Shown here one piece after another: positions 52,860 through 61,831 of a DNA stretch of 64,000 nucleotides. The stretch comes from Roseivirga thermotolerans (GTDB lineage: Bacteria > Bacteroidota > Bacteroidia > Cytophagales > Cyclobacteriaceae), in assembly GCF_014653175.1 (NCBI RefSeq), contig NZ_BNAG01000001.1, positions 1,302,001 to 1,366,000 of the forward strand, in the 5' to 3' direction. A model generated the notes under the pieces. It ran no database searches. It worked only from the letters and a program-made list of their open reading frames with translations, and was not told the DNA's origin. The position numbers and the translations under genes were made by a program. How positions within the stretch are numbered: the stretch's first letter is position 1; every line of letters begins with the position of its first letter.

Positions 52860-52887
52860 TTCAGGTGCCTCTTAAGAGGCACCTGAA
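52860..52887. terminator. Perfect 28-bp palindrome between convergent genes
   Basis: TTCAGGTGCCTCTT (52860-52873) is followed directly by its exact reverse complement, so a 12-bp stem with a minimal loop can form on either strand. It is centred between the PHP gene stop (52841) and the DinB-family stop (52907). It is probably a bidirectional transcription end, although the T tract is weak on both sides. Confidence 0.5.
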
Positions 52888-52906
52888 CTAATTGGAGTAT
52901 TTGACC

Positions 52907-53410
52907 TTATCTTTCCCAAAAGAAAGGTGGCGCAATTCCGAGCGACCTCAAGTAAACATAGCCCTGAGCCCTGTGGTGTATCTCATTGTCGATAAAGTAA
53001 AATAACGTGTCGTAGTTGGCATTTTCATACTGACCAAAAGCGATTTCTACCTTCTGAAATCGTTCAGGAGCTATGGTGGGCCACGTTTTGTCGATCAGCG
53101 CTGTTACCTTATCCCACCGCTCTAGCAGGCCTTCTTTGGTTTGGGGCATTGTTTTGGTGTGGTCGAACTCTTCTACCTTTTCCCAGTTTCCGGTGGCTAA
53201 GCTTTTCACGCCAGGCTCAGCAATGTCAATCATTTCCATTACCATATGGGCGAAGGGTCGCATTCCACCAATGGAATGAGAAAAGAGCTTGTCTTCCGGA
53301 AAGGCTTCTATCACTCTTCTGGTTAGGTTTCTGTGACCTTGCCAGTGCCTTAGCATTACATCGGTTGAAACAAACATTTGTTCTTTGGAGGTTAGGGGTT
53401 GTGTTTCCAT
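52907..53410 (-). CDS. DinB-family metal-binding protein
   Basis: 167 residues of a four-helix DinB/YfiT-like bundle. Likely metal ligands are His in MLRHWQGHRN, His in PFAHMVMEM and the pair in NEIHHRAQGYVYLR. Members include thiol-dependent S-transferases and stress-induced proteins; the reaction here is unknown. The ATG at 53410 is followed upstream by 297 bp without a gene. That stretch shows only a GGCTTAGGC direct repeat (53530 and 53548) and a weak AGGGTTTT/AAAACCCT hairpin near 53673-53695. Confidence 0.85.
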   Translation of the reverse strand: METQPLTSKEQMFVSTDVMLRHWQGHRNLTRRVIEAFPEDKLFSHSIGGMRPFAHMVMEMIDIAEPGVKSLATGNWEKVEEFDHTKTMPQTKEGLLERWDKVTALIDKTWPTIAPERFQKVEIAFGQYENANYDTLFYFIDNEIHHRAQGYVYLRSLGIAPPFFWER

Positions 53411-53707
53411 TTCTTTAGTGTTTAAAAAAAGTATGAATGAATTGATGGTGCCAAGTAAACAGGCTCCTGTGACAGCCCTATGTCAGTAGAGATTAATAAG
53501 GCTACTTTTTTTAGTGATTTATTAAATAAGGCTTAGGCCTCTGTTTTGGCTTAGGCATAGTGATCAATGCCGTTGGGGTTTGAATTGCTCCTTCCCGTGA
53601 AAGATTGTTTTTCTTATCTCCATCAAACTCTCTTGTCGAGCACTGCACATTGCTGCATGGCTGATAGGCTCAGGGGTTTTTCTGAAAACCCTGAAGGGTT
53701 AGCTTAA

Positions 53708-54103
53708 TTACCGAAAAGGGAACTTCTTGAATGAAACCAGACCCGATGGATTTTTTTCATAATGGGCGATCGCCTGCTGGTTGTAGGACGAGCTGAAATA
53801 TGGGGCCGAACCGTTAAGTGTTGTAGGAACATCTTGTCCTTCTAAAAAGAAGAACACCTCGGTAGTGCCGAGTTTTGAGTGTGGCTGAAAGTTGCCATAC
53901 GCTTCCAGATCTGTCCAGTTGGTGTCGTTAACAGCAACTACATACACACGCCTGACAGGGCCGGTATTGTTCTCGTTTCTATAGCGCGCTACCTCTCTGA
54001 AGTTTGTATCGAGATGGCTTACTCCTTTTTGGCTAAAAGTCTTCCACATCATTAAAATGAGGATTGTGCCAACAGCTAATCCAATAAGGCGCTTTGCTTT
54101 CAT
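53708..54103 (-). CDS. Short membrane-anchored protein of unknown function
   Basis: 131 residues with an N-terminal membrane anchor or uncleaved signal (about 6-23, GLAVGTILILMMW), then a soluble domain with no motif I know. Last gene of the MoxR operon, 3 bp after the preceding gene, which implies co-translation. Function unknown. Confidence 0.65.
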   Translation of the reverse strand: MKAKRLIGLAVGTILILMMWKTFSQKGVSHLDTNFREVARYRNENNTGPVRRVYVVAVNDTNWTDLEAYGNFQPHSKLGTTEVFFFLEGQDVPTTLNGSAPYFSSSYNQQAIAHYEKNPSGLVSFKKFPFR

Positions 54104-54106
54104 AGT

Positions 54107-54616
54107 CTAATTGGAGAATAAGTAAAACCAGTCTTTTTTAAAGCTATCGAGGCGTAGATTATATTCTTGCAAGTAGAAAAAAAGAAGGATGACAAACAGG
54201 AGTAGGGCTAAGAATATGAAGTTGGCAATGTTGGCTCTGTGTTTCCACTTCAAGAGTGTTTTTGAGTCGTCCGGCTCTTTGTTCCACCAGAATGTAAAAA
54301 AGCAAATGAGTAAAAACTCTTGGTCTCTACCCATATGATTTCCATCGACCGTTGGGTCTTTTATATCAGGATGCTTCTTTCTTAGCTTTTCAATATCAGC
54401 TGTAGACTGGCCTAGATACCGTTGTTTTAAAGCGTCAGTTCCTGTGACATTGGGGTGGTAAAATGGAGATTGGGCTTTTTTATAAATCCACATGTGCAGA
54501 AAGATGCGGAATGCCGCAAATACCCAGAATATAGTGGTCCACAAACCCTGAGTCTGAAATAGAAATCTATCGCCAGCAGACATACGTTCGTAGTAGCTAA
54601 GCAGAGACTCGGTCAT
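54107..54616 (-). CDS. Membrane protein of unknown function in the MoxR operon
   Basis: 169 residues with two hydrophobic segments (about 26-45 and 128-150) flanking a polar middle with KKHPDIKDPTVDGNHMGRD. It overlaps the DUF58 gene by 4 bp and precedes the 131-residue gene by 3 bp. I recognise no family. The tight packing suggests a functional link to the MoxR complex. Confidence 0.65.
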   Translation of the reverse strand: MTESLLSYYERMSAGDRFLFQTQGLWTTIFWVFAAFRIFLHMWIYKKAQSPFYHPNVTGTDALKQRYLGQSTADIEKLRKKHPDIKDPTVDGNHMGRDQEFLLICFFTFWWNKEPDDSKTLLKWKHRANIANFIFLALLLFVILLFFYLQEYNLRLDSFKKDWFYLFSN

Positions 54617-55944
54617 ATCAGCCCTCTCGATTTAAGCTCAAGGTACTTATTAATAGTATTCACACTTAGCTGTTCTGGTGGTGTTAGAATGCTGTGGATT
54701 CCGTGCCGTTGCAGCTCTTTGGCAATCAGGCGTTTTTCCAGAAGTAGTTGTTCGGCAATACCCTTTGTATATACTTCTTCCAAATCACTGGCCTTACTTT
54801 TGGTCAACTTGGTTACTTCTGTGTTTTCGAAAAATATGCAAACCAGCAGGTGATGTTGTCTAATGCGTTTTAGGTAGGGAAGTTGGCGGTGCAAAGCCGA
54901 TAGCGACTCAAAATTGGTATAGAGCAATATGAGGCTGCGCTGAGTGACCTTCCGTTTAATATTGGCATATAGTTGCCCAAAATCTGATTCTTTATAGGCT
55001 GTTTTTTGTTTGTAGAGGTGTTCCAGAATAAGGTTTAATTGCATGTTTCTGGAAGAAGCCGGCAAAATGGAGTTCACCTTGTGTTGAAAGGTGATGATGC
55101 CTGCTTTATCTCCTTTTTTGAGGGCAATGTTAGAAATTACCAATGAGGCATTGATGGCATAATCCAGCAAGCTGAGCCCTTCAAAAGGCATTTGCATTAC
55201 CCGACCTTTGTCTATCACCGAATAGACCTGCTGCGACCGCTCATCCTGATATTGGTTAACCATTAATGCCGCTTTGCGAGCCGTAGCTTTCCAGTTCACC
55301 TTTCTGTAGTCGTCTCCCGAAACATAGTTTTTGATTTGCTCAAACTCCATGTTGTTTCCAATGCGCCTGATCTTTTTTACCCCAAAGGCCTGGAGCTGGT
55401 TAGACAAAGCCAAAAGCTCGTATTTGCGCATTTGTACGAATGATGGATAAACACTCACTGTTTTCTCAGTACCCAGTATGTAGCGTCTTTTTAATAAACC
55501 AATAGGCGTATTTACCAACAGGTTGATATTCCCGAAGTGATACTCCCCCCGTTTTGTGGGCCTTATGGAATAGTTAAACTCCTTAACTTCTCCGGTTTTT
55601 AAGGTGGTAGAAAATTGCTGATCTCTTATTTGCAGCTGCTCAGGTAGTTCATCGTACAGGGCAATACCCACCGGATTGGCGTAGTGGTTTTCCACCCAAA
55701 CAGATACCTGATTTTCATCTCCGTTAGAGAATTTTTCGGCACAATGGCGTTCGGCCGAGAGGCCCTTTTTTGTAAGAAACAGCCAGCAATAATCTATAAT
55801 TAAGAGTGCCAGGGAGAAATATAACAACAGGTCGGCTATTATACTCACCGCGGGAAGAAGGTAGGCAAATATATAGGAGAACACCAGCACAAAAGCCAGC
55901 GTGTGAAAGCGGGGTGAAAAATATAGAGCCTTGAACAAGCGCAT
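54613..55944 (-). CDS. DUF58-domain protein (VWA-like partner of MoxR)
   Basis: 443 residues: two membrane helices near the N-terminus (about 12-52), a beta-sandwich-like section, the DUF58 signature SGDDYRKVNWKATARKAALMVNQYQ and a degenerate von Willebrand A-like fold. DUF58 proteins are companions of MoxR AAA ATPases, thought to deliver chaperone or metal-insertion activity to targets. Its start codon shares a base with the MoxR stop (55944), showing coupled translation. Family secure, target unknown. Confidence 0.92.
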   Translation of the reverse strand: MRLFKALYFSPRFHTLAFVLVFSYIFAYLLPAVSIIADLLLYFSLALLIIDYCWLFLTKKGLSAERHCAEKFSNGDENQVSVWVENHYANPVGIALYDELPEQLQIRDQQFSTTLKTGEVKEFNYSIRPTKRGEYHFGNINLLVNTPIGLLKRRYILGTEKTVSVYPSFVQMRKYELLALSNQLQAFGVKKIRRIGNNMEFEQIKNYVSGDDYRKVNWKATARKAALMVNQYQDERSQQVYSVIDKGRVMQMPFEGLSLLDYAINASLVISNIALKKGDKAGIITFQHKVNSILPASSRNMQLNLILEHLYKQKTAYKESDFGQLYANIKRKVTQRSLILLYTNFESLSALHRQLPYLKRIRQHHLLVCIFFENTEVTKLTKSKASDLEEVYTKGIAEQLLLEKRLIAKELQRHGIHSILTPPEQLSVNTINKYLELKSRGLI

Positions 55945-56921
55945 TAGCGAGGTACTTCTACTTTGGCCACCAACTGATTGATTACCTCATCTACCGAACT
56001 GCCTTCCATTTCTTTTTCTGGCGTAAGTTGTATGCGGTGCTTAAGCACAGGAGCCGCCAAAAACTTAATGTCGTCAGGGGTTACGAAATCGCGACCGTTG
56101 ATGGCAGCAAAAGCACGGGCGCCATTGAGCAGTGCGAGTGATGCACGGGGCGAGGCTCCCAAGTATATAGACTGATCGTTGCGGGTGTGATTTACAATCT
56201 GAGCGATGTATGAGAGCAGTTTCTCATCTACCAGAATCTGATGAATTGTTTGCCGATAGGCTTTGATCTCTTCGGCATTAAGCACCGGCTCAATTTGGCT
56301 TAGCTCATCTCCTTTTCGGTTGGCATGCCTTAGAAGTATTTCTGTTTCCTCTTCCAGGTTAGGGTAGTTAATTTCTATTTTAAAGAGAAACCTGTCGAGC
56401 TGAGCTTCAGGCAGGCGATAGGTGCCTTCTTGTTCTACGGGGTTTTGGGTAGCCAAAACCATATATGGAGCCGCCATACGATAGGTTGTACCATCTACCG
56501 ACACTTGTTTTTCTTCCATTACCTCAAAAAGTGCAGCCTGGGTTTTGGCCGGGGCCCGGTTAATTTCATCGATGAGCACTATGTTGGAGAAAATAGGGCC
56601 TTTCTTAAATTCGAACTCAGAGCTCTTCAGGTTAAAAACACTTGTGCCGAGCACATCAGATGGCATGAGGTCTGGAGTGAACTGAACCCTCGAAAAGTCT
56701 ACCGATATACAGCGAGCCACAAGTTTGGAGGCCAGAGTTTTGGCCACACCCGGCACACCTTCCAGCAAAATATGACCATCGGCCAAAATGGCTGTAATAA
56801 TAAGATCGACCATTTTCTGTTGCCCAACAATGACTTTGCCTATCTGTTCGCGGATTTTCTCCACTCCGGTTTTCAATGGCGCCAGGTCTATTCTGCTTTC
56901 GAAAGATTCTTGATTCTCCAT
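55944..56921 (-). CDS. MoxR-family AAA+ ATPase
   Basis: 325 residues: Walker A EGVPGVAKT (54-62), Walker B and following residues VLIDEINRAPAKTQAALFEVMEE, sensor region VLATQNPVEQEGTYRLPEAQLDRF, and a C-terminal lid. MoxR ATPases act as chaperones for VWA-domain proteins, in methanol dehydrogenase activation and in stress and envelope pathways. Here it lies between a DUF4350 gene (1 bp apart) and the DUF58 gene (overlapping by one base). Assignment is secure. Confidence 0.95.
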   Translation of the reverse strand: MENQESFESRIDLAPLKTGVEKIREQIGKVIVGQQKMVDLIITAILADGHILLEGVPGVAKTLASKLVARCISVDFSRVQFTPDLMPSDVLGTSVFNLKSSEFEFKKGPIFSNIVLIDEINRAPAKTQAALFEVMEEKQVSVDGTTYRMAAPYMVLATQNPVEQEGTYRLPEAQLDRFLFKIEINYPNLEEETEILLRHANRKGDELSQIEPVLNAEEIKAYRQTIHQILVDEKLLSYIAQIVNHTRNDQSIYLGASPRASLALLNGARAFAAINGRDFVTPDDIKFLAAPVLKHRIQLTPEKEMEGSSVDEVINQLVAKVEVPR

Positions 56922-56922
56922 A

Positions 56923-58119
56923 TTATTCTATTCCGTAAAATTCGTTCAATGTGTTTTCAATTTTCATCAGGTGCTCATTAGAAACACTTGCACCTGTTTC
57001 AACTTGCTTAAATAGTTCTACCAGTCGCTGACATACCTTCAGGTCTGCACCGCTTTTTTGGGCTAGTAGTTCTATAAATTCAGCGTTCCAAAGGGGGCGT
57101 AAATTGTACCTTCGGTATATATAGTCTACCCAGTATTTCATCCGCTTTTCGGCCAGTTTTCTATGGTCTCTTTGCCTGTAGTAGAGCCTGCCCAGGGTTT
57201 GGGTAAATTCAAGCGATGTGTTTTGCAGGGTGCCAATAACAGGGATAAGTCTTTGCTTACGCTTTGTACCAAAGAGCAGAAACAGCAAAAAGCCAATGAG
57301 CATTATGTAAGTAGCTGCACGAAGGTTTTCGTCTCTTAAAAGTACCCTTAGCGGTGTGGAGCTTTCCAGCCTGCCCAAATGATAATATTCGTTGTGTACC
57401 ACCGGGATATTTTCGGGGAAATAATTGAGCAAGTGCTCGGTAAATTTGTAGGCTTGGTCATCCATCACCATGTAATTGGTAAAGGCCAATGGAGTAGAGC
57501 ATAGCAAAATACTTCCTTCGCCAACCTTCCATCGAATCAATACAGGATTCCCCTGGGCATCTTCAGCCAGAACTTCCAGGTTGCTGTCTTCTACCTCGGT
57601 GAAATAACCCGTGGCAGCCAGTGAGGGTACGGTAATCGATTTTTTGCTTTGCGTGAAAGTTATAGAGTCTGAATGCTGCTGTCCAAGAATTTGCTCTACA
57701 CTGGAAGAATTGAGCGTCCGTACACGGATGGTCTCCCAGGTAGAAATATTCAGGCTGTCGGCCAGTGCGCCCCCAAAATTATAGGCTGCCACAAGAATGG
57801 TAAAGCCCTGTTGCGCATGGCGCACCATAGCGTTAAAGTCGTTTTCATCGGTTGAGAATGACTGAGTCACAATCAGCAGGTTTTCTCCCAGAGTGTCTGT
57901 TTCTACCAACTCATACACGGTTCGGAATACGGAGGGTACAGGTTTACCCATAAAAAGATCGGGCATAAGCTCATGCACCAACTCGGCTCCGAATGGGTTT
58001 TTATCGCGGTGATGGAAAGTGGTAGTCCAATCTGTGGCCTGCTTTTGTGCGAGCTGATACAGCACAAAAATGGCAATAGCGGCTGCCGTAAATATGAGGT
58101 AGGCTCTATCCTTTTTCAT
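56923..58119 (-). CDS. DUF4350-like membrane protein
   Basis: 398 residues with one membrane helix at the N-terminus (about 6-23), a large outer domain of about 250 residues, a second helix (about 285-303) and a soluble C-terminal tail of about 95 residues. DUF4350 domains are often found next to MoxR and DUF58 genes and have a glutamine-amidotransferase-like fold without known activity. It overlaps the DUF4129 gene by 14 bp. Specific function unknown. Confidence 0.78.
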   Translation of the reverse strand: MKKDRAYLIFTAAAIAIFVLYQLAQKQATDWTTTFHHRDKNPFGAELVHELMPDLFMGKPVPSVFRTVYELVETDTLGENLLIVTQSFSTDENDFNAMVRHAQQGFTILVAAYNFGGALADSLNISTWETIRVRTLNSSSVEQILGQQHSDSITFTQSKKSITVPSLAATGYFTEVEDSNLEVLAEDAQGNPVLIRWKVGEGSILLCSTPLAFTNYMVMDDQAYKFTEHLLNYFPENIPVVHNEYYHLGRLESSTPLRVLLRDENLRAATYIMLIGFLLFLLFGTKRKQRLIPVIGTLQNTSLEFTQTLGRLYYRQRDHRKLAEKRMKYWVDYIYRRYNLRPLWNAEFIELLAQKSGADLKVCQRLVELFKQVETGASVSNEHLMKIENTLNEFYGIE

Positions 58120-58807
58120 GCCTCACATTTAGAGGGTCAACAATGGCTTTGCAGTAAGCCTCGGCTTTTTGTACATGCAGCTCAGAGGCATCGAAATGAC
58201 CATACCAGGTATAGTCAAAAATAAAGCTCAGTCTCTCAAAATCGCTGGCCAGTGGCCTTTCTTTAAGCTCATAAAGGTATTCCATGTTGGTTTTCCCTTT
58301 ACGAACCGATACGATTTCCTGTTCCCAGAGAAATTTTAGTGATTTAAGGTAAATGAGCCGGATACTAAGGCGCCAATCGTTTTGGTTTTTTGCTTGTGCA
58401 ATGGCAGCATCAAAATCTACTTCGTGGAGCTGTGTTTCGTCTACCTCAAGTTTTACATTGGGCTTTGATGCCCTGAAAACTCCGGAAATCTCTGTGCCGG
58501 TAAGTTTTACAATGAGGAACACAAAGGCAACGAGTAAAAGAATTTTTATAAATAGATTAATGAGGCTGCCGGTATTTTTGGAGGCAACCAAACTGAAAAA
58601 CCAAGCCTTGAGCCGGTTCCAAAAGCGTTGAAAGGCCCCTTCCGCAATAGGGTCGGCCACCTCATAGCTGTGTTCTTCTTGCAACTGTAGCCTTTTTTCA
58701 GTGTCGAACGTACGCACTGAATCTCCACTTTGTGCCGCAAGAGGAGCACCAGCTAAAAGAATAAGTATTAAAGAATAGATCAGTCGATTAATAATGTTCA
58801 TCATCAT
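58106..58807 (-). CDS. DUF4129-like membrane protein
   Basis: 233 residues from ATG 58807 (three ATGs in a row; a TTG at 58834 lies further upstream). A signal peptide (about 4-25) leads to a short outer segment, a membrane helix near residue 85-105 and a C-terminal domain with SFIFDYTWYGHFDAS typical of DUF4129. It overlaps both neighbours: 20 bp with the six-helix membrane gene before it and 14 bp with the DUF4350 gene after it. Component of the MoxR operon; role unknown. Confidence 0.78.
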   Translation of the reverse strand: MMMNIINRLIYSLILILLAGAPLAAQSGDSVRTFDTEKRLQLQEEHSYEVADPIAEGAFQRFWNRLKAWFFSLVASKNTGSLINLFIKILLLVAFVFLIVKLTGTEISGVFRASKPNVKLEVDETQLHEVDFDAAIAQAKNQNDWRLSIRLIYLKSLKFLWEQEIVSVRKGKTNMEYLYELKERPLASDFERLSFIFDYTWYGHFDASELHVQKAEAYCKAIVDPLNVRHEKG

Positions 58808-59687
58808 CGGCCGCAGCCTTGTCCATCCCCTCAATTTGACTCATGAGCCCACGCGACTCCCTTCGTTCTACCAGGTTGAAATACTGAAATGCAATGGCAA
58901 TATAAGACAAGGAATAGAGCAGTATAGAACCAAAAGTTTCAAACACTGAAAAAAGTATACTTAAGGCTTGCTCACCGGTGGTCATTTGAGTAACGGCAGA
59001 TAAATCGCCATCAGAAAAAGTGGTGGTAATCGCCTTTACACTGAACAGTAAGGTTCTGGGTAAGCCAAAGAAGAGGCTAATCACATAGCCGATTATTCCC
59101 ATTACGATTACCAGACCAAATGTGCTCCACCATTTTCCTTTAATAAGGGTAAAAGCTCTACTGAAGGTGTCTATTGGGTTGTTTTCTTCAAAGAGTATAA
59201 TGGCAGAACCCAGGCTGAGCACAATGCCTATGTAAATGGCTGGCAAAACAAGAAAGAACATAGCTATAATTATGGCTATGTACATAAGAATGTTAAAGCC
59301 CAGCAGATTAAAGAACTTGCTGCCCAAATTTTTAAGCACCATAGCTGCCGATATTTCATTGGGAGCGTGGTTTTGGTAGGCTTTCATGTAGCTAAAAGTA
59401 ATGATTGGGACCAGCGTGGCCGTAACGAGTGTACTCAGCAGAATAAGCCCGTAGAGTTTGAAAAAGTCTAAAATCATACTAGCCGTTACATCTTCCGGAC
59501 TGAACCCGAGAAAGCCAATGCTCAATTGGTTGGTAAGTATGTTAGTGAGTAAAAGTATAGGGCCGGCTATCATCAGTTGAATCTTGATGTAGGGCCATGC
59601 ATTTTCTCTTAAAAAGGTAAAGGTTGCGTTTATTTTGTCGCTGAATTGCCTCTTTTTATAAAACTCAATTTGAGGTGAATACGCCAT
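58788..59687 (-). CDS. Six-helix membrane protein of the MoxR operon
   Basis: 299 residues with about six membrane helices, reminiscent of the glycerophosphoryl diester phosphodiesterase membrane domain / DUF975 group. The block FEENNPIDTFSRAFTLIKGKWW is typical of this group, but there is no catalytic domain. It overlaps the SpoIIM-like gene by 23 bp and the DUF4129 gene by 20 bp. In related operons such proteins are called DUF4013 or YciC-like; I cannot decide which name applies. A role in membrane organisation is possible. Confidence 0.7.
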   Translation of the reverse strand: MAYSPQIEFYKKRQFSDKINATFTFLRENAWPYIKIQLMIAGPILLLTNILTNQLSIGFLGFSPEDVTASMILDFFKLYGLILLSTLVTATLVPIITFSYMKAYQNHAPNEISAAMVLKNLGSKFFNLLGFNILMYIAIIIAMFFLVLPAIYIGIVLSLGSAIILFEENNPIDTFSRAFTLIKGKWWSTFGLVIVMGIIGYVISLFFGLPRTLLFSVKAITTTFSDGDLSAVTQMTTGEQALSILFSVFETFGSILLYSLSYIAIAFQYFNLVERRESRGLMSQIEGMDKAAADDDEHY

Positions 59688-60633
59688 TTTTATAAAGTTT
59701 TCTAGGGTAAAGAATAATGTAATATACCATTGAAATTAACGACAACACAATAATGGTTGCTTTAAGCACATTAGGCATACCAAAAAGCCGGGTAACGAAC
59801 GACTCCAGAAAGCCGGCAATAATGAATAATGGCACTAAGCCCAGCACTACCTTGGCCCCCTTTAGGGCGCCTTGACGCAAAGAGTGTAGCCTGGGCAAGG
59901 TACCGGGAAACATCCACGAATTGCCCATTATTAGCCCAGCTCCTCCGGCCATTATTATGGAAATAATCTCTATTGTGCCATGTATCCAAATGGTGAGTAC
60001 GGAAGTAAGCAAAAGCCCTTTAGAGTAAAAGAAGTACTGAAAAGACCCCAACATTACACCATTTCTGAACAGCAAATAAACGGTGCCTACTGAACAGGCA
60101 ATACCAAAAGCAAAGGCTACAAAAGACACCCGAATGTTATTGAATGTGATGGCAAAAAACATATCGGTTTGGGCCATAGAGCCATAAATACCCATAGGTT
60201 CGCCTTTTTCTATATTGTCAAGCGTGAGATTAACGTAGGTGTCTCCTAAGATTAAGCGAACAAAGCTTTGATCTTGAGCAGCCGAAAACGCTCCTATAAT
60301 GCAAGAAACCAGAAAAAAGAGGAAGGAGGCCATGAACTCTTTTCTGTGAGCCCAAAAGATTTCGGGCAGTTCATATTTCCAGAAACGGACAAAACGGTTT
60401 TTGCGCTCTTTTCTATTTCGGTAGATGTCCTGATGAACCTTGGTTGAGAGGTTGTTCAGGTAGGAGGTAACATCTGATTTGGGGTAATGCGTGCGGGCAA
60501 AGGCCAGGTCATCGGTAAGCTGAATGAACAATGAGGCTAGTTCATCCGGATCCTTTTTTTCCTTAGACGAAATCAGGCTTTCGAACTTTTCCCATTTACT
60601 TATATTTGCCTTCACAAAAACCGATTCCCTCAT
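59665..60633 (-). CDS. SpoIIM / DUF95-family membrane protein
   Basis: 322 residues from ATG 60633, giving the family opening MRESVFVKANISKWEKFE; the frame continues to a GTG at 60705, which would overlap the divergent RDD gene. A helical cytosolic domain (1-95) precedes five membrane helices with GNSWMFPGTLPRLHSLRQGALKGAK, a SpoIIM/DUF95-type block. In non-sporulating bacteria these proteins accompany RDD and MoxR genes. Function unknown. It heads the eight-gene minus-strand operon. Confidence 0.88.
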   Translation of the reverse strand: MRESVFVKANISKWEKFESLISSKEKKDPDELASLFIQLTDDLAFARTHYPKSDVTSYLNNLSTKVHQDIYRNRKERKNRFVRFWKYELPEIFWAHRKEFMASFLFFLVSCIIGAFSAAQDQSFVRLILGDTYVNLTLDNIEKGEPMGIYGSMAQTDMFFAITFNNIRVSFVAFAFGIACSVGTVYLLFRNGVMLGSFQYFFYSKGLLLTSVLTIWIHGTIEIISIIMAGGAGLIMGNSWMFPGTLPRLHSLRQGALKGAKVVLGLVPLFIIAGFLESFVTRLFGMPNVLKATIIVLSLISMVYYIILYPRKLYKNGVFTSN

Positions 60634-60677
60634 TACAGATTCGTATTTAAGCCAAAAATTATTCAATAAAGATTCAT

Positions 60678-61385
60678 ATGCAAGCAGTAAGTATTCAAAC
60701 CTCACAAAACATTCAGCTTGACTATGAATTGGCAGGTATAGGTGAGCGTATTTTGGCGTTCGTTATCGACATACTCATTATTCTTAGTATCAATTTGGTG
60801 TTGAGTTTTATATTCTCCAAAACCGGTATAGAGAGTATAGCCCTGAATGTCATTATCTACATTATTTCATACCTCTATAGGTTTATCTGCGAGGCCACTT
60901 GCAACGGACAGACTGTGGGTAAAATGGCCCTGAGTATTAAGGTGGTTAAAATCGATGGTAGCTCCCCGTCATTACCGTCTTACTTTTTGAGAATGGTAAT
61001 GGAGGTGTTCGATTTTTTTATTGTGGGCTTGGCTGTGGTACTGATTATTCTCACTCGCAAGGGGCAGCGGCTGGGCGATTTAGTGGCCGGCACCACCGTA
61101 GTGAAAATGCGGAAAGTTTCGGCCACGAATGTGCAGAACAAAGCCATTATGGACAAAGTAGATGAAAGCTATGAGCCGGTTTTCTTTGAGGCCAGTCACC
61201 TGAGGGACCACGAAGTAAGGCTCATTAAGGCCGCACTTAAGGCTTTTAGAGAAGATGCGAATCCCGTGCCCATAGAAAGGCTGGAAGAAAAGCTAAAAGA
61301 GAAGTACAATATTCATAGCGAACTACCTACCGTTAAGTTTCTTTATACGCTGCTGCGTGACCATACCTACTACATGACTCGCTGA
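60678..61385 (+). CDS. RDD-family membrane protein
   Basis: 235 residues with an RDD domain: AGIGERILAFVIDILIILS, the second block NGQTVGKMALSIKVVKIDGS and RKGQRLGDLVAGTTVVK, spanning three or four helices (about 20-150). A soluble helical C-terminal tail of about 90 residues follows. Some RDD proteins act in ion exchange; most are unassigned. It is divergent from the SpoIIM-like gene (45 bp), a pairing conserved in many bacteria, and is 1 bp upstream of the cytochrome b5-like gene. Confidence 0.9.
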   Translation: MQAVSIQTSQNIQLDYELAGIGERILAFVIDILIILSINLVLSFIFSKTGIESIALNVIIYIISYLYRFICEATCNGQTVGKMALSIKVVKIDGSSPSLPSYFLRMVMEVFDFFIVGLAVVLIILTRKGQRLGDLVAGTTVVKMRKVSATNVQNKAIMDKVDESYEPVFFEASHLRDHEVRLIKAALKAFREDANPVPIERLEEKLKEKYNIHSELPTVKFLYTLLRDHTYYMTR

Positions 61386-61386
61386 T

Positions 61387-61623
61387 ATGCCTCTGAAATC
61401 ATATACCAAGGCACAATTGGCGCTTAGAAATGGCCAGGACAAACCAGAGGTTTGGGTGGCCTATAAGGGCCAAATCTATGACGTGAGCGATTCCCGGCTT
61501 TGGAAAACCGGCAAACACTATGAGCACTGGGCCGGTCAGGATTTGACAGATGAGTTGCCAGATGCCCCTCACACGGATAAGGTGTTTGAGCGGTTTGAGC
61601 TTGTTGGTGTATTAGTAGATTAG
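61387..61623 (+). CDS. Small cytochrome b5-like haem/steroid-binding domain protein
   Basis: 78 residues, the whole of a short cytochrome b5-like fold: VWVAYKGQIYDVSDSRLWKTGKH, HWAGQDLTDEL and DAPHTDKVFERFELVGVL. It belongs to the brief prokaryotic version of the haem-binding domain and may bind haem with His residues in the GKHYEHWAG and APHTDK segments. It begins 1 bp after the RDD gene, so both are in one transcript. The 208 bp that follow hold no recognisable element. Confidence 0.85.
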   Translation: MPLKSYTKAQLALRNGQDKPEVWVAYKGQIYDVSDSRLWKTGKHYEHWAGQDLTDELPDAPHTDKVFERFELVGVLVD

Positions 61624-61831
61624 TTGATCATTCAACGGGCCGTTGGACAACGATGCAATAGTGCTAACAACTATTGACCGATCTTCATTGGTGATTAATT
61701 TGTTGTCAGCACCTAAGAGGACGCCTAGGACTTACTACGAGATACAAATTCTGATGACTATAACGCATGCCTCCGGCTGAGAAAGGAGCACTGACTCTTA
61801 TACGATCAATAAATAACGAATAACCAATCAG

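Noticed and set aside
61624-61831. Possible small RNA or tRNA in the 208-bp gap
   Set aside because: No cloverleaf, no strong stem and no T tract found; nothing supports a gene.
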